Part shown: positions 1 through 11,002 of the stretch, piece after piece
Position numbering within the stretch: the first letter of the stretch is position 1
Layout of the letters: each line of letters begins with the position of its first letter
Source: Pseudisothecium myosuroides
Taxonomy: Eukaryota > Streptophyta > Bryopsida > Hypnales > Lembophyllaceae
Direction: 5' to 3'
Assembly (NCBI GenBank): GCA_951799445.1
Contig: OX637294.1
Coordinates: forward strand, 19,679,452 to 19,743,451
DNA length: 64,000 nt
Notes under the pieces: model-generated
Told to the model about the DNA's origin: nothing
The model's database searches: none
The model's input: the letters and a program-made list of their open reading frames with translations, nothing else
Translations under genes and position numbers: made by a program

Positions 1-453
1 CTACTACATGCCAGGTGTCCAGCACTAAGATTTTTTATATCAACATTATTTAGTGATATAATATAATATGTACCTAGTAGCAAGCATAATACAAGCTATT
101 TTATGCCTAAAGCTAGCATATTCATCTGTACATAATAATGATCAACAGAAATAATTGTTCTTTCCAAATAATGGAAGGCTGGCTGTTATTTGTCACTGCG
201 CCCATTCTGTACCCAGAACAGGCTTTAGCTGTGAAACAAAACTGCGTTTGGATTCCCTTAATCAATGGGGATCAAATGGTAGTAAACAAAAAAACAAAAT
301 CCGTCTGAACAAGTGACAGAATTTGAAGAAAAAAATGGCACCAGTGTCCAAGACGAAGCTGGCATCTAGAAGAAGGTGCACTAACTTCATCTTTCCTGTG
401 TACCGTAATGAACTAAAAAGTCTCAATTGATGTAAGAGCACGGCTAAGTTGAG
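1..453. other. Downstream flank of trehalase, no gene seen
   Basis: AT-rich sequence 3' of the trehalase stop codon. No coding pattern or repeat was recognised. The 3' UTR must lie here, but I cannot place the polyadenylation site. Confidence 0.5.
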
Positions 454-3400
454 TCAAGCCGCAACTTGTCCTCGCTCCGCAATTATATAACAAAAGTTTG
501 AAGGGTCATGGATCGTCGTCTGTGTTATCGATCGAGCCCTATCGATCGAGCCCCATCGATCATCTTGTACAACCACAGTCAGTGGAACATCTTCAGGCCA
601 GCCGTAATCGTTCAGGAGGATAAGGACCGTACCATTTGTCCATCCAAATCCAGTCTGAGATATTGAATCACCCAAACACAGTTTATTCAGAAATCGTCGA
701 ACTAGTTTGATTTAAAACATCATGCCTAAACTGAATTTAAGTTATGACTACAATGGGTCACAACAATCGATCACCCTGAAAAAAATGGAAAAAAGATGCA
801 AATAGTAACACTACAAGCGGAAAGAGTAGAGAGCCTACCTGGGTGGTATACTCGCCTCCACCACCAACCTCTCCACAATAGCGTGCGTCGTATTTTTCAA
901 GCATGTGACCGCTGTTTAGGAAAGCCACGTAATTGGACTGCAACCAGGCTCGCGTTATGGCCATGGCCATGGCTCTTGCTTTCCGCGATCCGGACATCAT
1001 TAGACCCTCGATGATCATGTGTTGTATTGGAGCCCACGCATTTGGAAAGTCCCTGCAAAATCAAATCACAACTTCAAAACCTCAGAAATTGCTACTGGGC
1101 TCCTACTGACTGCCCACAACATTCGCGAATTAAAACAATCACTCAAGGAATTTGTGCATGTTTGTGCAATTTGAGTCCCACGTTAAACATGACGTTAAAC
1201 ATGAAGTTAACCCGCTAAGTGCTCAAGAAATTCCACTTTGTTGTGAAATGTAGTACCTTCCATTATCATTAAAGAAATGTAGGGTATGATTTCAGTTTAC
1301 TCAATAGGGACAGTTGGTTAGACTACCTATCTTGAAGCTTCCTGAATTATTGATTTCAACTCCTGTATTATGGGAGGCAGCACTTTTGTTCCGTTGAGCA
1401 CTTGTGATTGAACTTATAATTTTCATGAACAATGAAGGATTTATTTTGGTTTAGAGGAGGTACAAACCATTGCTGTCCGGTCTCCATTAACGAAGTTGCT
1501 ATTCCTGCAGGCTGCACTAGGCCTGAGGTGGAGAATGCCTCCACTACTTGCTCAATTCTTGAGTCTCCTGTACAGAATTGACACCAGATCTGATGTCAGT
1601 AAAGATGTCCAGAAATCTCACTTAAAGATCAAGCACAAAGAAACAAATTACCAAGTACAATGAAAAGGGGAGAACCACTAGCTAGTGTAAGATGAGCCAA
1701 TTTATTTTCCTAATATGCCAACTCAAAATTATGCGCGAAATGCTGAGCAATATTTCGGAAAGAAAATGTCTTCCAAAATAAATGTACACGAAAAAACTGA
1801 AATATGTCGATGAAAAAAAATTGATAAAAAAGGCCATTAGCTGATTTGTCTCAATTTTTTTTCATGAACACTAAACAAGTGATTGCAAGAGGCAAATGAC
1901 CTGGGGGGAATATGCTGCACCACAAAGGCACAAAGTTTGATGCGTATACATTCTGGTTCAACCTGCTGCTGTCCCACACGTACAAGCTCTGCAACAAAGA
2001 GAGAATTCCACATCAATTCACCAGAAGAAGCGACGGACAAAAAAGGTCATTTGGATGAGAGAGCTCAATACGGTTATAGTCAGAGGTAAATGTCAAGCTC
2101 TGTTATCAAATCTCAATGTGATCACATCGAGCAGGAGAGTTATGGATTCTAGCCAACAAAAAAGTAACATGTTTGCATCAAAACTCGGACTTGACACAAC
2201 ATTGTATGAACAAAGAGATCCGTTACCTTTCGCATGTCGGCTTTTTGCAAGGGGAGCCAGTAGTCTAACCACTGTCCCATACTTCCGTTCCAGAGGATGG
2301 CTTCAAAGGCTCGTCTTCGAGCCTCCGCAGCCCTGGTGAAGTGCTTTGATACTGAAACATTGCTCAAAGCTTTGGCCAAGAACGCAATATCACACTCCAT
2401 CTGAGGGAGGAAAGGGAGCAACCGACTATTAGAGAAGATATATATCACAAGCGATCACTGTGCGAGCATGGGTTATGGCAAGCATGGGAAATTTCGTTAA
2501 AATGGCGGTATTCCATACGCCATTTTTCCTTTCATTTAGGACAGTTATAGATTTCAGACCGCCCGTTCTAAACGTGAAAAAGCCAAGTTTGTGCAATACC
2601 GCCATTTTAACGAATTATCCGTTCAGCTCAAAATGAAGCTCAAAGTGCCGGCATCAATATGATATAATATGAGTTCTGGTGAGGATATATGTATTCAAAC
2701 ATATAGTGCACATTGCATTCAACTAGTTGATTGTCGTCCATACCGCATTATAAAGTGTATTGTAAAGCATATACTGAAGAGTCTCTGTCTAGGGAGAAGT
2801 CTCACATACCTGAAGGAGGAATGCATTGAGATCCACTGGAATGATTGAAGACGTCTTCATGGTACACAAATTCTCCTCATCCCTGGCACACGAAAAACCG
2901 GCGATGCCACAAAATTTGAAAACGAAAGTTCACTTCAAGAGAGATTTGATCCTTCAAACATCAATTTCATTAATCTGGCCCTGTGATGCTAGAAACAGTA
3001 TACTCTAGCTCAGGTTGCAAAACTTCCTCATGAGGAGAAATTTTCAAGCGGCTTCAGTTCAAATGCTTACCCCATCCATCTTGAACTGAAATCCCACCCG
3101 GACTCAGCACCAGTAGCAATCTCACGGTACAGCTGCAGTTGCTTAATCTTACTAAAGCCTTCTGCAATACCTTTATCCTGAACATTCAAAACCCCAACCC
3201 TATAAATTTACATGTTCTTGGAAGAACAGAGTGCAGGGCTGTCTACAAATGAACATTGAATAAGAGTAAGAAATATCTGACATTCCCTGGAATCAGGAGC
3301 CCGACACATCTCATTTCATCTACATGTGAAGAAATTAACCCCTCCGTGATTAAATGGTCAAAAAGTGGTCAAGGCAGTTGACAGAAATTATTCAGGAAGC

Positions 3401-6400
3401 TTCAAGAAAAATTACCAGTTGACGTCATGCCCACATTTTATACCAATACAAAATACGTTTTGAAAGCTACTATATAATTGACTACCGTGTTAACTTCCAC
3501 AGCAAATTTTCTATATTTAGCTTAACGACTTCAAGAGAAACTCCGAATTGTCTAAATGGTCAAAAATGGTTGCTCAAATATCCAAAGAATCGAAATTAAT
3601 CATTTAAGAAACTTCGGTAGTCTAATATGCATTCTACTGTAAGAAGAAAAAAATGAACCATGCTTCACATTTTTTAAATTTTGTTATGAAAGTCACTGTA
3701 ATTGACTAAACTTGTAAAGTAGACTTTCTACTTTTAGTTCATGACTTTTGGTCTTACAATGGTGGAGCATTCCGGTCGAGGCTGGTCCCAGTCAGCCCCG
3801 TAGCGGCTGAGCCGATGCACACGGCCTTGGCCATCTCGAATCATAACTTCATGAGGCTCTGCACAAGTCACCCAAAAATCAAAACCCAAAACCCTTGAAG
3901 TGCGATTTTGCAGGAAGTATGAACTACGCGATCGATCAACACACGTAATCAACTAACCATGTGCATAGTTTCTTGTCCCTAGTTTGCAATTTAAGTGATT
4001 ATCTCCTCTTCGTTGTCTGCTAGCCTAGCTCACACAAGAGAACTCCATAGAATCCACAGTGCAACTACGGAATTTCACAGCTTGAGAGTGGAATTTCAGG
4101 CTCTATTCCAGAGTTGCACTATGGAATTTAGGTCTATGGATTTTCGAATTTCAATTCTCGGGTGTCACTTGCGGTGTAGCCCTGGCATGACATTTTAGAT
4201 CAAAGCTTGTACAGAGCTCGGTACAGGACTCGGTACAGGGGAAGGGAAACAAAACGAAGATCGACTCACCCGAGGTCCAGAACTCATATTCTTGTAGCAG
4301 AAGCGGCAGCGCCCTAGCCGCCAAACTGAGATCCCCGGTTTCGGCAAAGATTGCGCGCACCATCCTGCTCAGAAATGGAGGCTGGCTACCATCCACACCA
4401 AAAACACACACAAACACGCTTAGACCCCCACATCTCGGAACACAGAACGATGCTCGATCAACCTTCCACCAATTCCCAAAAACTACAATGTCGAGTACAA
4501 TTGTTTGTATTGGGAGCCAGGATCCTCCAAGAATGAGGTACAAGACCACTACCAACCTGCGATTCTCGTAATAGGTTCGGGTGCCATTCGGAACAAACCC
4601 ATGCGTTTGCACTATCGATAAGAAATTGTCCACCATTCCCGCCGCTGTCTCCGTCATTTTGCTCGCAAGTAAACCCCTGCTCTCAACCAGGACAGAACAG
4701 CCCTCAGACACAACCACAGAATCCGAAGATTGAAATTTCAGAAATTTCATAAAAAGAACTGCCTGTCCATTGTGGTGGGAGCAGCAAGAAGATTGGAAAA
4801 GAACTGAATTTTCAAAATTTCAGAAACTTCGCTAAGCACACCTCGATTGCTCCCACTGCAACATGCAGGCAGCGAAGGAGAGCAAGAGCTTTTAGAATGG
4901 GTGGGGTGGGGTAGGGTGGGGGTGGGGGGTTAGCAACGTTTTCAGCGAAATGTTCCATATCATTTGAACAAGCATGTTCCAAAACGTTGCTAACCCCTCC
5001 AATTCTAGTTGACTGGAAACAAGCAATTTCTTTGAAACCTCGTCCCCTCATACAATGCAGAACGAAATTGCAAAATGCATTGGATTCTGCAGTTTCGAAT
5101 GTGGATGAGGAATGCAAGCCTTTTGGAGGCGGCCCTTTTGAGAACATTAGACGGTACCTGATGACCCAATAGCTGTCCCAGTAGTAAACCTCCCGGAAGC
5201 GCTCCCCGGGCACCACAAACGGGTGCTTGAGGGGCAGCAACGTGTGGCGGTCGGGCTCGCGCTCCACATCGGGAGAGACGAGGCGCGTCAGGGACGGCCA
5301 CAGCGAGTGCACTTGCAGACCCCAGGTGCGCGCCGCCGCGTTTCTAACTTTCGGAAGAAACTCCGAGGGATCGGCGTTGTAATCCACTGGTGTGTGCGCC
5401 ACCAAGTCACTGCCCGCTTCGTAAAAATACTCGCGGAGAAACCCCTTGAGCTTCTCTGCAACAACATCAAACACATCAGCCGTCCGATCAGCAAGATCAA
5501 TACTCCGCTAGTCCACTGGTTCAGCATTCAGAGAGATTTTCGCAACTGCTTCTCAATCAACTCGACTAGCTAGCACGATCATAGCACACTTCCGCAATTC
5601 GAAGTCACACCATGGAAAAAAAAAGTTCAGAAACAGTGAGATCTCGCAAAAATGCCTCCAGATTCTCTGCTACATTAACATATCCACTAGCTCCCACGAT
5701 CACTGCACACCTCCGTAATTTGATATACGTCTCCGCAAATTCTAAACGCCAGGAAAACAGGTTCAGAATGAGAGATCTCTCAAAAAAAGCCCTTCCTATT
5801 CTCTGCAACGTCAAACTAGTTAGCCTAGTACGATCAATGCAGAGCTCAGCAAATCTGAAAACCGGAAGAGCTGGTCCAGAGCTAAGAGATCTTTGCAATT
5901 ACGGTTTCGAATCAAATCAGTTCGACTAGCTATAGCACACCGCCGCAATTCGAAATAACGTGAAAACAGGTTCAGAATCAGAGAGATCGCGCCAAAAAAA
6001 ATTCCGATTCTCAGCAACGCCAAACTAGTTGGCCTAGTACGATCAATGCGCACCACCGCAAATCTTAACCCCCGAAAAGCAGGTCCAGAGCTGAGAGATC
6101 TTCGCAAATACGGATTCAAATGAGACCAGTTCGACTAAGTTAGCACGATCACTGCACGTTTCTGAAAATTCTACTCACCCCAGGAAACAAGATTCGGAGA
6201 TTTTTCGGTCTCAATATAGCAAGGCGTCATCTCCATCGTGAATCACGTCCATCCTGTTCTTCCGTTCCCGGAAGAACGGTGTTTCTAAAAGTGGATGCCT
6301 ACTGCATTTAATGCCGTCCTAGGGCGCCCCAACTGGAGTCTTGGTTCGCTCTTATCTGCAACGTAAGGACAACCCAGCTGGAGACGACTCGTGGCAACCG

Positions 6401-7451
6401 CGAGATAAGCTCGCATGCAGGTGCCACCAGATAGCAGGGAATTCATGGGGGGGGGAGTTGACGATCACCTTTCCAAGCAGTTAGACGAGAAATAAGTTCC
6501 GGGACTTGCGTAACTGCCGATCGATCGACCGCAATTGCACGTTGTACAGATCTATCGAATTCATGACATTGTCCGATCTCGCAACTTTCTTCTAATCAAA
6601 TCATAACTAACCGACTCGTACAGCTCGACCTTCTGCAACAATCTCGGCAGTGGAAGTAGAAGTCGAGAAGCCGCGTAAATGGCCCGACTAGCTAGTTGAC
6701 CATGAGCAAGCTCGACCAATGACGCCGCACGCTGACTACTGTTGCATCAACGAACTATGGGAAACAGGGCCTCCATGCAAAGGTGGACAAGGGAAGAAAA
6801 AAAGCAACGATTCATCAAACGACTAATAACGGACTCTAGAAGTCTAGTCTAATAACCACGACCCACTCCTCCGTCAAAGCATGGAGGTCCATACTCCACA
6901 GAATTGCTAATTAGTGGATCCATCAATCGAGCTCCACTCCACTCCACTCCACTAGTGCTACTACAAAATAGCTCTCTCGCCTCGGAATCTCCGCCCTCCG
7001 GCACGGTCGAACTTCTTATTACTCTAAAGCGAAAAAAACTGGCGGTGATACGACCACGATCGATAATGAATTTATATATACCTGGCGACACGGCCCCAGT
7101 GCTGGGCGCCCTTGGTAAGGCGCGGAACGCCGCCATCGTCACGTCCAAGTTGCCCTTGAGCGGCAAGTCCACATACTCCTTAGGATCGAACTCCGTTCCG
7201 TCGTGCGTCGTCGTGTTACCACTCCCGTCGACCACCACGAAGCTCTCCATCGCAGTCGCCTGCAAGTCCATCAGAAAACACAGAAGCTCCCCAGCTCTAT
7301 CTTCGTCGTCCTCATCCACCACCACCACCCCACAATCACTCGTATGATGATACCACTCCTCGTCGACACAAACCCCACGATGAGGATCCAAGTCCACGAC
7401 CTTGGACGCGGCGTCGTCTTCCCGCAACCTCTCCGGCAAGCTGAACCCCAT
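454..7451 (-). CDS. TRE1: Trehalase (alpha,alpha-trehalose glucohydrolase, GH37), complete 12-exon gene
   Basis: Cleaves trehalose into two glucoses, the only known trehalose-degrading step in plants. Exons (minus strand): 7451-7082, 5455-5158, 4676-4557, 4385-4270, 3858-3758, 3177-3071, 2882-2810, 2400-2227, 1988-1901, 1567-1468, 1052-839, 654-454. All introns are GT-AG and all phases match, giving 1962 nt and 653 residues, near the usual plant length. Visible motifs: first signature PGERFREVYYWDSYW (206-220); AESGWDFSSRW (359-369) with the expected catalytic acid Asp364; IIPVDLNAFL near 384; QWDFPNAWAP (515-524); GGGGEY (579-584) with the expected catalytic base Glu583, followed by GFGWTNG. 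Start: first ATG after an in-frame TAG 42 nt upstream. The N-terminus has no signal peptide or membrane anchor, unlike the anchored Arabidopsis enzyme. The third residue of signature 1 is Glu rather than the usual Gly. Identity is very secure; the exact start is slightly less so. Confidence 0.96.
2495..2612. mobile_element. 118-bp MITE in trehalase intron 7
   Basis: CGTTAAAATGGCGGTATT (2495-2512) and its exact reverse complement AATACCGCCATTTTAACG (2595-2612) form perfect 18-bp terminal inverted repeats. AATT-like bases lie outside each end. It has no coding capacity and lies within the intron between exons 7 and 8. Confidence 0.75.
3345..3757. repeat. Diverged tandem duplication in trehalase intron 5
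   Basis: Two units of about 205 bp. 'taaatggtcaaaaa' recurs at about 3352 and 3554, and 'taattgacta' plus 'tttcta..tttag' recur in both halves. The second unit ends at the exon 5 donor site, so the duplication occupies most of the 580-nt intron. Confidence 0.5.
4897..4930 (+). other. G-rich tract with quadruplex potential
   Basis: Six or more runs of three to six G separated by single T or TA occur on the plus strand, which is the non-transcribed strand's complement in trehalase intron 2. The spacing suits a G-quadruplex in DNA. It abuts the 72-bp hairpin. Confidence 0.5.
4926..4997. repeat. 72-bp perfect-arm hairpin in trehalase intron 2
   Basis: GGGGTTAGCAACGTTTT (4926-4942) is followed by its exact reverse complement at 4981-4997. 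This gives 17-bp arms around a 38-bp loop, either a tiny MITE or an RNA stem within intron 2 (5157-4677). Confidence 0.75.
5565..6175. repeat. Degenerate tandem repeat in trehalase intron 1
   Basis: About six diverged copies of a roughly 105-130 bp unit. Each is marked by a version of 'cacgatcactgcacacctcc' followed by 'gcaaat' or 'gcaattcg', near 5575, 5697, 5826, 5930, 6037 and 6146. A higher-order period of about 209 bp is clear: GCCTAGTACGATCAATGC occurs at 5823 and 6032, and GGTTCAGAAT recurs about 208 bp apart. The array lies wholly inside the 1626-nt first intron. Confidence 0.8.
6934..6953 (+). repeat. (CTCCA)n microsatellite
   Basis: Four consecutive CTCCA-type units lie in trehalase intron 1, about 130 nt downstream of exon 1 in the gene's direction. 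Confidence 0.7.
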
Positions 7452-7608
7452 GACGACTACTAAGTTACTCCTGCTACTGCTACTGCTAAGCTAGAAAAAC
7501 AAACTGGTATGGTACGGGTGGATCGATCGATCGATCAACGGCGCGTGAAGCTCATGAACTCCGGGGTGACGAAACGGAAGAGGGGATGATTGAAGTGCGG
7601 GTGGGGGG

Positions 7609-7618
7609 ATATATATTA
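7609..7618 (-). promoter_or_regulatory. TATA box of the trehalase gene
   Basis: On the minus strand the sequence reads TAATATATATC, about 160 nt upstream of the trehalase ATG. This would place transcription start near 7580 and give a 5' leader of roughly 130 nt. It stands out because the flanking DNA is G/C-rich. The call is by motif and position only. Confidence 0.5.
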
Positions 7619-8095
7619 CGAAGGCTGGGTGGCAGGCAGGGGGCAGTTCAGTTAAGTTACGAAGTAAGTTATTAGATGGTCAACCGGGCGTGGGGGATGG
7701 GCGGAGAATTGCTGGGTCGGTTGTTTTTTATTTAAAATTAGTAGCTTTAAGGAACCTGTTGAAGTTTTGATTTTTTTGGTGTGTTTGTTTTGACAGAAGG
7801 GAAACTGTGGAAGTTGCGGAGACGGAGGGGCATCCGGGTCGGTAATTCCGGGGAATGCGCCGTCGCGGCGCTCGCCGGATTGACGGGTGGTAACGAACCG
7901 CACCCGGCCACCACTTCCCGTCCCGAGGAGGGATGGGGCGGAATCGCGACTGACGGGCGTCGACAATGGCCACCGTCGCCAGCGCGGGCATCGGTGACCG
8001 TGTCAAAATTGTAGATTTATTAGGTTTCCTTTTAATGGAAGGGAGAGTTCGGTACGAACTCTAGAGCGGAAAGAGCAGAGACTGAACGCAACGTA

Positions 8096-8192
8096 CTAGA
8101 GAACGGTCCATAGAGGGCCGATTCTGCTGTGGAGCGAGCCCAGCAGGGCGAGCTCCACGGCAAAATCGGCCCTCAATGGACCATTCTCTAGC
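8096..8192. repeat. Long-stem hairpin upstream of trehalase promoter
   Basis: CTAGAGAACGGTCCATAGAG followed by GGCCGATT (8096-8124) pairs with AATCGGCCCTCAATGGACCATTCTCTAG at 8165-8192, with few mismatches. The arms are about 29 bp around a GC-rich loop. Pieces of the same arm ('agaatcgg', 'agaatcagccctc') recur to 8270. It could be a foldback MITE or a small-RNA precursor. Confidence 0.7.
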
Positions 8193-8346
8193 ATTAAGAG
8201 CAGTTCCCGCAATGTTCCTATCTCATTCCCACAGCAGAATCGGTCTTCAGTGGCAGAATCAGCCCTCCGTGAATGATTCAACCTGCAAATGGCCCCTCCA
8301 AAAGGCCTGAATCAGCAAGGATTGATCTTAACATATAGAGAGGAAG

Positions 8347-8635
8347 TTAACCCTTAAATGACCTTCCTTTGTCTAGCAGGCAATGGATAAGGAAATCAAA
8401 AATCTCTTTGAAGTAGGGCATGGGGCTTGTTGCTTGCCTAAAGTTCAGTTGTACGGTCAGGGTATGCAAAAGTAAATAGTTACCCATACTATGACTTTGC
8501 AACCTAAATGTGGTGTTGGGGAAGCCATATTCACTATAGAAGTAGATTCAATAGGTTAAATATTCCCAAAAAAGATGCAAAAAATATTTTTTGTCAATGA
8601 TTCTCTCAAAACCAAGCCTATCATTTAAGGATTAA
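8347..8635. mobile_element. TTAA-flanked MITE, 281 bp
   Basis: TTAA target duplications at 8347-8350 and 8632-8635 bracket an element with ends CCCTTAAATGA and TCATTTAAGGA (inverted, one mismatch). There is no coding capacity. The ends resemble those of the elements at 55428 and 63788. Confidence 0.65.
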
Positions 8636-8639
8636 TCTT

Positions 8640-10215
8640 GGAAGGATGTTGAGGTTCCAAAGTGTTGAATGGATGACTTTCAAGAATGTTGTAGAATTGA
8701 AGAATGTGCCTATTGGTTTAAAAATTGATCATGTTTGACAAATTATCTTGATGATAGTTTTTTTTCTTATTAAGATTAAAGAAAGTATGAATTCTTTCAA
8801 CATGAAAAGGAAATCTATTCATGACCTTGTAGGACTATTAATTGTTTTTCACTCAAGCAAGCAAATGAAAGTCACCAACCTCCAAAATTTCTAAAGCCGT
8901 AGAACCTAGAGGGAGGAGAATTAAAACTGGGAGGAAAATTAAAACTGATTATGTTTATGATTGGCTAATATACATGAAAAGTTTGTCCACACTAGGCCCT
9001 ATGATTGCCTTTGAGGAGACAAGATGAATAAGACTAGTGTTATATATTTGAAAAGAATAAAGATTGTATACTACTAGTCTAAGAGCTTAATGAAAAGATA
9101 ACAAGGGAAAAGATAGAGACATTTTATGCAAAGGTCAAATTCAACATAAATTAAGTCATTTTTGTTTAAAAAAAAATATTGGCACCTAAGTGCAGTGAAT
9201 CAAACCTTCACATATAGTAGAATGAATTGTAGAAAAGGGTTTAAATGCAAATAGAAGCATAGGAAAGATTTGGAAGGAAGGTATAAATAGTGTTTGTTAA
9301 GGGTGGGAGGGGAAGTATTGCTTGAAATAAATAGCATCAATATATATTTTGATAGGGGTCATGAAGAATGGATAAATGTTGTTTTCAACTCTAAAACCTA
9401 TACAAAAGACCCTCAATGTAAAACACTCCTCGCTTGGGCATGTTCATAACATTATCAACCATCACTAAGGATTCCCTTTTGCTCCCCCCAAATCAAGAGC
9501 CCCTAGCAAATGAGACACTCATCTCTGACAATATAGAGAAAAAGTCAGCGAGTTTAATCAATTGGGTTTGCCACATTTAAACTTAATGCTCCCCCAGGTA
9601 TCTTGGGGAGGATTATACCTCTACGTGGGGGTAGGCATCTAACGCAGTTAACAATGTTATGTTTGTAGTCCTCTCTCCTTTTTTCATTTAGTTCATTCCT
9701 TTCATTTGCTCCCAAAGAAAAATACAATTCCTGCCCCCCACTTGTGGCTGGTGGGCTATGTATTTTAACCCTTGCAATGAAATTCCGTTACATATGAGTA
9801 AAACTTAAAAATACTAAAAATACTAAAAAAGGCACACAGCACTTCGGCTGGGAATTCTACCGTCTATTTTTAATCCAGCGGCTGCAAATCTCAATCTCCG
9901 TCCGTCCCCCAAATCTCATTATGACCGCATGGCCTTCAAAAGCAGAATAGATTTATTGATAAACTATTCACATGGGGAATATTGCAGACTAATTTTACAG
10001 CCAGACTAATTCTGCGCTCCTCCCACTTGTGATTGGGTGCTCCCTTCGTGTCAGTCCGTGGCAGTCGCGTTTTCCGCAGGGTCTATTTTGAAAGTGATGA
10101 AGTTATATTATACCTGACTGCCTGACTGCCTGACTTGGTGTCATACTGTCAGTGAGTTCCAGGCCAGTGCCAGCCACCGTCCTTGTGTACCGCCCTAGCC
10201 GGTCATCCGTTTTAG
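8640..10215. other. AT-rich intergenic stretch, no gene recognised
   Basis: No coding frame or full element could be supported. A short direct repeat of CTGACTGC lies at about 10114-10138. GC content rises after about 9850, leading into the gene-like fragments that follow. Confidence 0.45.
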
Positions 10216-10386
10216 CAATTGGAATCTGGAGACATTAATTGGCGGAGCTCTGGCACACTCACTGGAATGAGTGCTGGAATGTATGTTTGTGGGGATAGTT
10301 CTAAAGTTAGGATGCCGGAATGGTTCAAGGGTCGTGATTTACAGTTGGAGGATTACATCGATCGAGCGTTAGGGAAGTGCATCTAA
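10216..10386 (+). pseudogene. Coding-like terminal exon fragment, unidentified
   Basis: After a candidate acceptor (ttttag) a 57-codon frame runs to TAA at 10384-10386. The translation contains GMSAGMYVCGDSSKV and then MPEWFKGRDLQLEDYIDRAL, with balanced protein-like composition, ending GKCI. No upstream exon was found on the plus strand, and the family was not recognised. It may be a terminal exon left from a broken or captured gene. Confidence 0.3.
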
Positions 10387-10656
10387 GCTTTTATAATCCA
10401 CACTGATAGCTACGGCTGAGCATGCTTATCGTTGGAAAACATAACTTACTCTTTCAGACACCTTATCTTGTTCTCAATTAAAAGAAGCATTCCAACGCAG
10501 TTTAGCAAGCATTCTATCTTGTCTGTGGATGTATCCAAAATCAACACTCTCACCTTTGATTGTTTACATCGATGTGTCATCAATACCTGTGTTGCTTTTT
10601 TCATCGAAATCAATAGGCGTCGCATTCAGGGCAGCGGTGATTCCGGGTGCACATAC

Positions 10657-10998
10657 CTCACACTGAAGTAGTGAAGTTCATCAAACAAAGCATTGCAGTG
10701 GTTCCATGATGAATTCGTTCGTTCTGAAGGCCTTTGGGTCAGTAGATTTGTGCATGGTTTCACTTTACGGGGAGACTCCACTCCCTGGCTCCTGCAAGCC
10801 AGTCCGTCTGCACCCGATGCTTCATTCACGCTGCTCTGGGGGGCCGACTGGCCGAGTTCTTCTCCGTCTCCTTCAGACATTTATGACTGCAATAAACAAG
10901 TCCCATGAGTGCGGAGGAAAGTGGCGTGACATACAGTCCAGGAATGGGTCCAGAGTAGTGATTGATGAAGTTACTACCAACTTTTCACCTCCAAGGAC
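10657..10998 (-). pseudogene. Coding-like exons on minus strand, unidentified
   Basis: After a good acceptor (gatttcag) a 41-codon frame 10998-10873 carries VLGGEKLVVTSSITTLDPFL and ends PPHSWDLFIAVINV before TGA. An overlapping frame from ATG 10880 begins MSEGDGEELGQSAPQ and reaches a strong donor (AG|gtatgt) at 10657, just after NHCNALFDELHYFSV. The two frames may be joined by a small intron or separated by a frameshift. No start or end exons were located and the product is unknown. Confidence 0.3.
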
Positions 10999-11002
10999 CT
11001 GA

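Noticed and set aside
758..5929. Many plus- and minus-strand frames overlapping the trehalase gene (for example 796-1014, 5223-5573, 5612-5929)
   Set aside because: They are shadows of trehalase exons or lie in its intron repeats. The spliced minus-strand model explains the coding signal.
6904..7463. Plus-strand frames opposite trehalase exon 1 (147 and 86 codons)
   Set aside because: Antisense to a confirmed exon. The low-complexity Ser/His content follows from the Asp/Glu-rich sense strand.
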